DNA from: Candidatus Methylomirabilota bacterium
GTDB taxonomy: Bacteria > Methylomirabilota > Methylomirabilia > Methylomirabilales > 2-02-FULL-66-22
Length of the DNA stretch: 11,587 bases
Reading direction: 5' to 3'
NCBI GenBank assembly: GCA_016208645.1
Contig: JACQXP010000283.1
Span: 1-11,587 of the forward strand
The position numbers and the translations under genes were made by a program. The notes under the pieces are model-generated. The model worked only from the letters and a program-made list of their open reading frames with translations, did not search any database and had not been told where the DNA came from. Shown here piece after piece: positions 1 to 5,942 of the stretch. Position 1 is the first letter of the stretch. Every line of letters begins with the position of its first letter.

Positions 1-118
1 GATGAGATTCCGGCTGGTTGAGATTCACCGGCAAAACCGATTCCGGAAGAAGCCCGGGTCCAGAAAAGCAAAACGCCGGTCGGGAATCCGACCGGCGCTC
101 GCGTTCAGGACGAACTGG

Positions 119-361
119 TTACTTCTTCTCCTGCCCCTTGCGGACATCCGGGCCCTCGGTACCCTTGGGCTTCGGAGCGGCCGCGGAGGCGGTCTTCTTC
201 TTGGCCTTCTTGCGAACATCCGGGCCCTCGGTGCCCTTGGGCTCCTGCTTGCGGACATCCGGGCCCTCGGTGCCCTTCGGGGCCTGCTGCTGCGCGTACG
301 CCGGGGCGAGCACGGCCAGCGCCAGCAGGACGGCGGCGAAGACACTCACGTACTTCTTCAT
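119..361 (-). CDS. Small secreted protein with three PKGTEGPDVRK repeats
   Basis: This 80-aa protein starts at an ATG preceded by a very strong Shine-Dalgarno sequence (GGAGGAGGTAGGAG). Residues 1-23 form a clear signal peptide: MKKY, a hydrophobic stretch of Val/Ala/Leu, then an AYA-QQQ cleavage site. The mature part, about 57 residues, is almost wholly three copies of the 11-residue unit PKGTEGPDVRK, joined by QE and by a Lys/Ala-rich linker (about residues 51-64), and ending in GQEKK. There is no Cys and no membrane anchor, so it is probably periplasmic or extracellular, very basic and probably disordered. I do not recognise the family. The exact repetition of a charged unit suggests a binding or structural role, or a precursor of short peptides, but that is inference. 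It is separated by about 400 bp from the DUF2182 gene upstream and probably has its own promoter. Confidence 0.8.
   Translation of the reverse strand: MKKYVSVFAAVLLALAVLAPAYAQQQAPKGTEGPDVRKQEPKGTEGPDVRKKAKKKTASAAAPKPKGTEGPDVRKGQEKK
137..281 (-). repeat. Three coding direct repeats of about 34 bp
   Basis: Near-identical DNA copies lie at 137..170, 209..242 and 248..281. They share the core CGGACATCCGGGCCCTCGGT, with single-base differences (GGACATC/GAACATC, GGTACCC/GGTGCCC). Spacings are 72 and 39 bp, both multiples of three, so the reading frame is kept. Each copy encodes PKGTEGPDVRK in the small secreted protein. The low divergence suggests recent duplication or gene conversion. Confidence 0.9.
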
Positions 362-766
362 CTCCTACCTCCTCCAGTGATCGCTACAGGTTGGAGCCCC
401 CGGGGGTCTCCCGAGGGCCTGGCAGCCCTGCGCTGCCTGTTCTGGACCCCGCGTCCGCGGCCGGCGGGGTCTCGGTTCTCTTGGACGGGACATCCCTAGG
501 TGCAGGCGGTATGCCACTTCGGGATGTACCCTCCCGGCGTGACCAGTTATCCCGTCCAGTGCTCTGTTTTCGGGGGGTTTTGAGTCGTGCCTCATGATAT
601 CGCAACAAGACCGCCCCGCTACTCCTATGATGCTGGATACCCCAAAAAGGATTTGCCCACCCGAAAAGCTGCGAAGGGAAGTCCCCCTGAATTGAATGAC
701 CGTGCATTCATTTGTGAACGTGGAGACGTACGCGGGAGGGGGCCGGACACCGTCGAGGGCTGCGAC
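362..766. other. 400-bp intergenic stretch without a supported gene
   Basis: No reading frame here has protein-like composition, a signal peptide or a Shine-Dalgarno site. It lies between the end of the DUF2182 gene and the small repeat protein, both on the minus strand, and should hold the promoter of the latter. I could not identify convincing -35/-10 boxes. A CCCCCGGGGG palindrome near 397..407 could form a short hairpin in the leader of the small protein. Confidence 0.5.
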
Positions 767-1516
767 CTACCCCGCCACCAGGATGAGTCCCCATCCAACG
801 AGGACCGCGCCGAGCGGCGCGCTGAGCCTCCGGCCCCAGGGCATGTTCTTCTCCATCCCCATCAGCATCCCCAGGACCAGCATCCAGCCGAGATTGCCGA
901 TCCCCACGGCGAACATCAGGAGCATCAACGACCAGCAGCAACCGACGCAGAAGATCCCGTGATGGACGCCGAGGCCGAATGCCTGGGCATGGTCGCGCTC
1001 TCCCTGCCAGTGTTCCATGATGAAGCTCAGCGGCGAGCGGCACTTGTCGAGGCACCGGTATTTCAACGGGGTGAACTGGTAGACCCCGGCGAGCACCAGG
1101 GTTGCCGCACCGATAACCCACGCGTTGGCCTCGAGCCAGGGGCTCCGCTCGACGGCCTCGTGCAGGACCCAGTCCCCGGCGTAGACCAGCAAGCCGAAGA
1201 GCGTCCAGATGCCGAGATACCCGGCAACGAGCAGGATCACCAACTGCCGGGCGTCCGGGCGTCGCCGGACGATGGTGTGGAACAACGTCACGAGCGGCAG
1301 GCTGGTCGGCAGCATCATGGCAACGATCATCACGGTCCACCCGGCGACGAAGACGAGCATGAGGGCGCCGCCTCCCCGCACCTCCGCCAGTTGATGATGG
1401 CTGAGGAACCGGGCATAGGGGGATCGCCCCCAGACCCACAGGGTGAGCCAGGCCAGGGCGACCAGCACGACCATCAGGGTCGCGAACAGTCTTTGGTCGG
1501 TTACCTTCGGCCACAT
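767..1516 (-). CDS. DUF2182 predicted metal-binding integral membrane protein
   Basis: This 249-aa protein has about six to seven hydrophobic segments (about residues 10-30, 50-70, 92-115, 131-147, 188-205, 206-221, 233-248). It shows the hallmarks of DUF2182: MMLP at 67-70, the motif QFTPLKYRCLDKCRSP at about 147-162 (C155, C159), and a loop GVHHGIFCVGCCW at about 183-195 (H185, H186, C190, C193, C194). A conserved MEKNMPWG follows near 221-228. The Cys/His pairs beside membrane helices support metal binding, but no transport direction or metal is known to me. Its start overlaps the end of the DUF1326 gene by 16 bp, which implies translational coupling. DUF1326 and DUF2182 genes are often neighbours in bacteria, so the two probably act together. 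Confidence 0.9.
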   Translation of the reverse strand: MWPKVTDQRLFATLMVVLVALAWLTLWVWGRSPYARFLSHHQLAEVRGGGALMLVFVAGWTVMIVAMMLPTSLPLVTLFHTIVRRRPDARQLVILLVAGYLGIWTLFGLLVYAGDWVLHEAVERSPWLEANAWVIGAATLVLAGVYQFTPLKYRCLDKCRSPLSFIMEHWQGERDHAQAFGLGVHHGIFCVGCCWSLMLLMFAVGIGNLGWMLVLGMLMGMEKNMPWGRRLSAPLGAVLVGWGLILVAG

Positions 1517-2133
1517 GACTCTACCCGTCCCCAGGCGACGAAGCGGAAGCTTCCCTGGACCGCGTTGTGGTTCTTGAGGTCAATGGTGAACCCGTACTTC
1601 GGAGCGCTCACCGTATAGGTGGATGCCTTGCCCACGAAGGCCGGGGATCCCGGGATGGTTGTGAAGACGGTGTCGTGCATCGCGGTAAATTGGCCCGTGG
1701 CTCCCTGGAACGGTGCCAGCTCCGCGTGAATGGCCTGGCCGATCTTCAGCGTCCCCTTGACCCCTTGGACGTCGAAGGTGATCGGCACCCGCTCCACGCC
1801 GGCCACCTCGCCGATCAACTGCGCGAGATCAGCGACCGGGCCGCCAAGCTTCCCCGTGAACACCTTCAAGAGCGATTCCTGCTGCTGGGGCGTCGCCTTG
1901 TCGTCCACGTACACGACCACTCGCCAGTTGCCCTTCAGGATATTGCCGGGGATATGGGCCAGGACACACAGGGTGCGGCCGGACACGTCCACGCCGTTGA
2001 CCGTCCCCTTGTCAAAGTGCCACGCCAGGACCCCCTCGCAGATGCCCCCGTCCGGATCCTCGCCGACCCAGCACGGGCAGAGCACGTTACACGTGCAGAC
2101 TTCCAGCAGGCGTCCTTCCAGTTGATATGCCAT
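1501..2133 (-). CDS. DUF1326 Cys-rich protein
   Basis: This 210-aa protein starts at MAYQLEG. That ATG has the Shine-Dalgarno sequence GGAGGTGCGCC directly upstream, while the longer reading to 2160 adds nine residues without a site. It belongs to DUF1326. The N-terminus carries the cluster EVCTCNVLCPCW (C13, C15, C19, C21) and a further C32, as expected for binding a soft metal or for redox chemistry. The rest is a beta-rich domain without a signal peptide or membrane segment, so it is cytoplasmic. It ends 16 bp inside the DUF2182 membrane gene and follows the ArsM-like gene after 93 bp. A metal-handling partner for the membrane protein is plausible; the biochemical role is not established to my knowledge. 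Confidence 0.9.
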   Translation of the reverse strand: MAYQLEGRLLEVCTCNVLCPCWVGEDPDGGICEGVLAWHFDKGTVNGVDVSGRTLCVLAHIPGNILKGNWRVVVYVDDKATPQQQESLLKVFTGKLGGPVADLAQLIGEVAGVERVPITFDVQGVKGTLKIGQAIHAELAPFQGATGQFTAMHDTVFTTIPGSPAFVGKASTYTVSAPKYGFTIDLKNHNAVQGSFRFVAWGRVESCGRR

Positions 2134-2226
2134 GGCGCACCTCCTGCAGCTCGCGCGCACCGGGTGTGTCGCGAACCGCCTGTCAGTCGTTCAGTCGCCG
2201 ATGCTGGTCGAGGTTCGAGGTCGCCC

Positions 2227-3018
2227 TTACACGTGCCCGTCCTTCTTCCCCCGGATGTGGGCGGTGTAGATGATCCGGTCCTGCTGGGCGGGCGGGATGG
2301 ATCGCTTTAGCCACGCCAGGAATTCCGGGGTGAAGAGCGGGTACACCGCCAGTTCATCCAGGGTCATGGACCGCCGGTCGAACACCTCGATGGTTTTGAA
2401 GCCGCCCTTCGCCGCCTTTTCACCGAACACCTGTTCGGTCAGTGTCCCGGCAATTCACCCGGTCCAGGCGGTCGGATGGTTCAGGACGTCCTCGGGCAGC
2501 TCGCCATTGACAAGCATGTCGGCCACGCAGAAGCGGCCACCCAGCTTGAGAACCCGATGTATCTCCCGAAACACCTGGCTCTTCCGCATGGTGAGGTTGA
2601 TCACGCCGTTGCTGATGACCACATCCACGGAGGCATCGGGGAGGGGGATGGCCTCCATGGGGCCATCGATGATCTCCACCTTGGTCATTCCCATCGCATT
2701 GGCGTTGGCCCGGGCCCGCCGGATCATCTCCGGCGTCATGTCCAGGCCGATGGCCTTCCCCGTGGGCCCGACCTTTCGCGCGGTCTGCAGGGTGTCAATC
2801 CCCGCGCCGCTCCCCAGGTCCAGCACCACCTCGCCGCGCTGGAGCGCGGCATGCCGGGCCGGATTGCCGACGCCGAGGGCCAGCTCCACCGCGGAGGTCG
2901 GGAGACCCTGCAGCTCCTCAGGCGAATAGAAGCGCTCGGCCACCAGCCTGCCGTTGGATGCCACCTTGGTGTAGGTATCAATGATGGACTCTTTGATCTC
3001 CGTCTCGGTCAGTGACAT
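2227..3018 (-). CDS. ArsM-like SAM methyltransferase, selenoprotein (Sec at residue 188)
   Basis: Read through the in-frame TGA at 2455..2457, this is a 263-aa protein. It resembles arsenite S-adenosylmethyltransferases: YSPEEL (31-36), LALGVGNP (47-53), SAM motif I VVLDLGSGAGID (64-75), GLDMTPEM (91-98), VISNGVINL (134-142), RVLKLGGRF (155-163) and the segment before the TGA, ELPEDVLNHPTAWTG. After the TGA the frame continues IAGTLTEQVF and ends in the conserved block YPLFTPEFLAWLK. In ArsM the family motif here is GC[VI]AGAL, so U188 replaces the As(III)-binding Cys (equivalent of Cys174 in the algal enzyme). The other ArsM cysteines are absent (GVGNP, GIDT, SNGV); the only Cys is C164. The ATG at 3018 has the Shine-Dalgarno sequence GGAGGGAGGTGCC. 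It lies 19 bp after its paralog. Substrate is inferred: arsenic, or another soft element. Confidence 0.85.
2422..2439 (-). promoter_or_regulatory. Bacterial SECIS-like hairpin for the downstream ArsM-like gene
   Basis: In the mRNA, nucleotides +19 to +36 counted from the U of UGA form ACCGAAC-AGGU-GUUCGGU, a perfect 7-bp stem with an AGGU tetraloop. The position and the G in the first two loop bases fit the bacterial SECIS pattern. The GGU resembles the apical loop of the E. coli fdhF element. SelB would bind it to recode the UGA at 2455..2457. Confidence 0.75.
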
Positions 3019-3037
3019 GGCACCTCCCTCCTCTTCC

Positions 3038-3841
3038 TCACGCGGCCGTAGCGTCCCGGGGTTTGCGAGCCGTGAGGACGATCGAGAACACCAGCTCCTC
3101 GTGGCGGTGCGGCGGCATGATCTTCTTCAGGAACTCCAGAAACTCCTTGGTGAACAGCGGGTAGCGGGTCAGCTCGCCCAGGCCGAACGGCTTCCGTTCC
3201 GCCACGACGATCTCCTCGAATCCCACGTTGAAGAACTTCTTGAGCAGCACTGGCTCCGCCAGTGTCCCCGCCAGTCACCCCGCCAGGGCAGCCGGGCTCT
3301 TCAGGACATCCTCGGGCAGGGCCTCGGTCAGGATCAGGTCGCTGAGGGAGACCCGCCCTCCCGGCCGCAGCACCCGCATCGTCTCGGCCAGGGCGCGGCT
3401 CTTGCGCGTCGAGAGGTTGAGCACGCCGTTGCTGAGGACGACGTCCACCGACGCGTCGGAGAGGGGGATCTCCTCGATCAGTCCCTCCCGAACCTCCACA
3501 TTGGCCAGGTCCGCCGCAGCGGCGTGTTGCTGGGTCCGCTCCGCCATTTCCGGCGTCATGTCCAGGCCGATGACACGCCCCCCCGGGCCGACGGCAAAGG
3601 CCGCCAAGAGGGTGTCGATGCCGGCTCCACAGCCCAGGTCAAGCACCACCTCACCGGGTTGAAGGGCGGCGTGTCCCACCGGGTGGCCGACTCCCAGCGC
3701 CAGCTCCGCCGCTCCGCGTGGGAGGCGGGCCAATTCCTCCGGGGCGTAAAAGGCCTCGGCCACCGCCGCGCGGTCGGAACGCACGTGCCCGTACGTGTCC
3801 TGAATGATCGCGCGAGCCTCTTCTTCGCGGAAGTACGGCAT
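3038..3841 (-). CDS. ArsM-like SAM methyltransferase paralog, selenoprotein (Sec at residue 189)
   Basis: Read through TGA at 3275..3277, this is a 267-aa protein, about half identical by eye to the next gene. I start it at MPYFREEE: that ATG has AAAGGAGG upstream at good spacing and aligns with the paralog start. A longer reading to 3898 adds 19 residues without support. It has FYAPEEL (31-37), LALGVGHP, SAM motif I VVLDLGCGAGID (65-76), GLDMTPEM, LSNGVLNL and RVLRPGGRV. After LAG comes U189, then LAGTLAEPVLLKKFF and YPLFTKEFLEFLKK. The Sec sits at the same place as in its paralog and as the metalloid-binding Cys of ArsM. The only Cys is C71 in motif I, so classical three-thiol As(III) binding is impossible with Cys alone. 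The two genes probably arose by tandem duplication and may act as a heterodimer or on different substrates. Confidence 0.85.
3248..3264 (-). promoter_or_regulatory. Bacterial SECIS-like hairpin for the upstream ArsM-like gene
   Basis: Nucleotides +14 to +30 from the U of UGA form CACUGGC-GGA-GCCAGUG, a perfect 7-bp stem with a GGA triloop. The stem-loop lies inside the coding region, starts 11 nt after the UGA, and has GG at the first loop positions (+21, +22), as expected for a bacterial SECIS. Its sequence differs from the hairpin of the paralog although the proteins align, so the fold rather than the sequence is kept. Confidence 0.75.
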
Positions 3842-3928
3842 GGCTGTCCCCTCCTTTATCGTTTTGGTGAGCGCCGCGCTTTCGCTGGTCTGCTCCACCG
3901 GGAGGTTAGGCAGGTGCGCGATGTCCGA

Positions 3929-4747
3929 TCACGCACGGATCGCCTGTACCTCTAGATACTCGGACTCCACCCTGGTAGTGCCATCGGTGGCTCGATTGTG
4001 CTCCGACCAGAGGCGTTCCAAGTCCCGCCGATACGCTGCCTGCGTGTCGGCCTCGAGTGCATCGAAAGTCCGCTGCGTCGGCCCGTAATACTGGCGCCAG
4101 AATTCGACGACTTCCGGCACCGCGAAGGGAAAGGTAAAGGTCATGAACCGCCGCTGAAAACGAAGCTCGGCAAGTTTTCCGTCAAGGCGCTGCTGGACGG
4201 TTGCCTCGTCGCCCCAAAGCACGGGCGGAGCTATGCCAGGGGGTGGCGGCACATAGGTGGATGTGGTCTTGAACATCTGTCCGATGAATCCTGCCGGGGC
4301 CCAGTTTGCCATTGCAACGAGTCCGCCCGGCCTGCAGACGCGGGTCAGCTCTCGGGCTGCCTTCTCGGGCTGCGGGGCAAACATGGCGCCGAACATCGAA
4401 ACCACGACGTCGAATGCGCCGTCGGGATAGGACATGTCCTCGGCGTCGCCCTCGTCGAACTGGATCGTCAGCCCTTCTGCATTGGCGCGCGCACGCCCCG
4501 CATCGAGCACATTTGGGGCGATGTCGACGCCGGTAACGCTAGCGCCCGCTCGCGCTGCAGGAAGCGCCAGGTTTCCAGTACCGCACGCCACATCGAGCAC
4601 CCGCATGCCCGGCCGTAGATCGAGACGAGCGACATACTCTGCGGCACCGCGTTCATACGACTTGGCGATCTGGCCGAAATCGCCGGCCATCCATGTCGCT
4701 CGCAGTTTCGATTTCAACGGCGCCATATCTGGTCTTGGTTGTTCCAT
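3929..4747 (-). CDS. Class I SAM-dependent methyltransferase (UbiE/Methyltransf_25 type)
   Basis: This 272-aa soluble protein has SAM motif I VLDVACGTGN (50-59), the acidic end of strand beta2 VTGVDIAP (71-78, D75), the motif II region GDAEDMSYPDGAFDVVVS (about 99-116) and a post-motif RVCRPGGLVAMANW. The C-terminal half (FMTFTFPFAVPEVVEFWRQ and after) resembles small-molecule methyltransferases of the UbiE-like group. It lacks the ArsM motifs, so the substrate is unknown. The ATG has GGAGG nine bases upstream. It lies 65 bp after the anti-sigma gene and 87 bp before the first ArsM-like gene. Its codon use looks less GC-extreme than its neighbours (for example ATT, GCA and TCG codons), which could mean a separate origin. 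Confidence 0.85.
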   Translation of the reverse strand: MEQPRPDMAPLKSKLRATWMAGDFGQIAKSYERGAAEYVARLDLRPGMRVLDVACGTGNLALPAARAGASVTGVDIAPNVLDAGRARANAEGLTIQFDEGDAEDMSYPDGAFDVVVSMFGAMFAPQPEKAARELTRVCRPGGLVAMANWAPAGFIGQMFKTTSTYVPPPPGIAPPVLWGDEATVQQRLDGKLAELRFQRRFMTFTFPFAVPEVVEFWRQYYGPTQRTFDALEADTQAAYRRDLERLWSEHNRATDGTTRVESEYLEVQAIRA

Positions 4748-4812
4748 GGGTTGCCTCCGTGGTGGTCGTACGGAATGAACTGCGTAACGCCCGGTTATGC
4801 CGCGCCGGCCGA

Positions 4813-5043
4813 TCAGCCGCGGAGCGCCTTACGGATCCTCGCATCCAGATCCGCAGGAAGCGTCGCCTCGGGGAGCCGGGTCTTGACGAAGGAGTCGAGT
4901 TGCCGGCTGAACCGCAGCTTGTCGCAGCAGTCGAGGCACGCTTCCATGTGCGCCTCCAGCGCTTCCAGCGGCTCCGCGGAGAGCGCCCGGTCCAGGTACG
5001 CGAAGAACTGCTGCACGGCCTGCTCACACGTCAAACGCTTCAT
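4813..5043 (-). CDS. Zinc-finger (zf-HC2) anti-sigma factor
   Basis: This 76-aa protein has the ZAS anti-sigma signature HMEACLDCC: H32-x3-C36-x2-C39, with an additional N-terminal C6 in LTCEQAVQQFFAYLDR. The C-terminal part (LPADLDARIRKALRG) is a short helix and there is no membrane segment, so it is a soluble, RsrA-like anti-sigma factor that may sense thiol oxidants or metals through its Zn site. I chose ATG 5043, which overlaps the sigma factor stop as ATGA and has GGAAAGC upstream. An alternative ATG at 5052 adds MES. The four-base overlap shows translational coupling, as expected for a sigma/anti-sigma pair made in fixed ratio. Confidence 0.85.
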   Translation of the reverse strand: MKRLTCEQAVQQFFAYLDRALSAEPLEALEAHMEACLDCCDKLRFSRQLDSFVKTRLPEATLPADLDARIRKALRG

Positions 5044-5651
5044 GCTTTCCATGTCCTGACCAACCCCTTCCGCTTGGCGCATTCCCACAGGGCCCGCTCC
5101 AGGATCTTCCGCCCCCGGTGCAGGCGGGACATGACGGTCCCGAGGGGGCACCCGAGGGAGGTCGCCAGCTCGCGATAGCTCATCCCTTCTGCGTAGACCA
5201 ATACCAGGGGGACGCGGTACTCTTCAGGGAGCGCCAGGAGAGCCCCGCGCACCTCTTCGTCCGGGAACTGCCCCAGGAAATCCTCGTGAAGTCGGTCGGA
5301 ATAGGGGAAGGGATCCTCCTGGGCGACGAGGTCGTAGAGGGAGAAGCGGTCCAGTTCCCTGGGGTCTGCCGTGAGGACCTCGCGACCGTCGGTCCGCTGC
5401 CGGTCGGTGACCAGGCGGCTCAGGATCTGGAACAGCCACGGGCGAACTTTGTCGGGGTTGCGCAGGGTGGGAAACGCCTGGAGGGCTTTGAGGTAGGTTT
5501 CCTGGACCAGATCCTCCGAGGTCGGCCGATCCCCCGTGAGGCGAACCGCCAGGCCGTACAGGTCCTTCAGGTGCGGCAGGGTGAGTTCCTCGAAACGCCT
5601 GAGGACCTCGGGTTCCAGGTGCGCCGCAGGCTGCCCGGCCCGCTTTCCCAT
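5040..5651 (-). CDS. ECF-family RNA polymerase sigma factor
   Basis: This 203-aa protein has both ECF domains. Region 2 spans about residues 22-88, with DLYGLAVRLTGD, SEDLVQETYLKAL and DKVRPWLFQILSRLVTDRQR. Region 4 spans about 130-187, with LLALPEEYRVPLVLVYAEG and the helix-turn-helix SYRELATSLGCPLGTVMSRLHRGR. The region-4 wording (GCPLGTVMSRLHRGRK) is typical of sigma factors paired with soluble zf-HC2 anti-sigma factors (SigR/RpoE group). It is the first gene of the minus-strand series that goes on to the methyltransferases and DUF1326/DUF2182, so it probably drives its own operon. AGAGGG precedes the ATG. What signal releases it is not visible. Confidence 0.92.
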   Translation of the reverse strand: MGKRAGQPAAHLEPEVLRRFEELTLPHLKDLYGLAVRLTGDRPTSEDLVQETYLKALQAFPTLRNPDKVRPWLFQILSRLVTDRQRTDGREVLTADPRELDRFSLYDLVAQEDPFPYSDRLHEDFLGQFPDEEVRGALLALPEEYRVPLVLVYAEGMSYRELATSLGCPLGTVMSRLHRGRKILERALWECAKRKGLVRTWKA

Positions 5652-5701
5652 TCCGCAGTCCCTCTCGGGGGAACTTCAACGGGGGTGTTGCCGTTCGGGA
5701 G

Positions 5702-5721
5702 ATCAGCCGGAATCGGCTGAT
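5702..5721. promoter_or_regulatory. Perfect 8-bp inverted repeat upstream of the sigma factor gene
   Basis: ATCAGCCG-GAAT-CGGCTGAT is an exact dyad 51-70 bases upstream of the sigma factor start codon and about 220 bases from the divergent plus-strand gene. No U-run follows it on either strand, so a terminator is unlikely. An operator for a dimeric regulator, or a leader hairpin, fits better. Which protein binds it is unknown. Confidence 0.45.
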
Positions 5722-5908
5722 ACAGGATACCAGATTATGTCGGTACTGATAAGACGGTTTCGTGGGGCCAAATATTCCCGGACGTTAGGCAAAGGCCAGA
5801 TGGTATGGGTGGGCGGCGATGACTGAGCGGGACCGAGAGACATCTCTGCCATCCAATTGCCTTGACGGAGGGCAGGTTTTGGAATAGGCGTAGGGCCAGG
5901 GGATTTCC

Positions 5909-5929
5909 GAATGCGGAATGGGGAATGCG
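5909..5929. repeat. Short GAATGCGGAATG-type word repeat
   Basis: GAATGCGGAATGGGGAATGCG contains three GAATG(C/G)G units in a row just before the plus-strand membrane gene. Short simple word repeats of this kind are scattered between genes in several uncultured GC-rich lineages. No function is claimed. Confidence 0.5.
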
Positions 5930-5942
5930 TGATGACGAAAAG

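Noticed and set aside
137..281. Three regularly worded repeats as a CRISPR-like array
   Set aside because: Spacings are unequal (72 and 39 bp), the repeats are in frame, and they encode the repeat unit of a signal-peptide protein.
587..1618. Long plus-strand frame opposite DUF2182/DUF1326
   Set aside because: It is an antisense shadow in GC-rich DNA: composition rich in Pro, Gly, Asp, His and Arg, with no domain, while the opposite strand encodes two recognised families.
2227..2430. Separate 67-aa gene downstream of the first ArsM-like frame
   Set aside because: It starts at GTG without a Shine-Dalgarno site, lies in the same frame as the ArsM-like gene, and contains the expected ArsM C-terminus. 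It is the 3' part of the same gene after a Sec codon.
3038..3250. Separate 70-aa gene downstream of the second ArsM-like frame
   Set aside because: Same reasoning: GTG start without a site, same frame, and conserved alignment with the paralog across the TGA.
767..5651. A classical ars operon
   Set aside because: No ArsR, ArsB/Acr3, ArsC or ArsA is present; the arsenic link rests only on ArsM homology.
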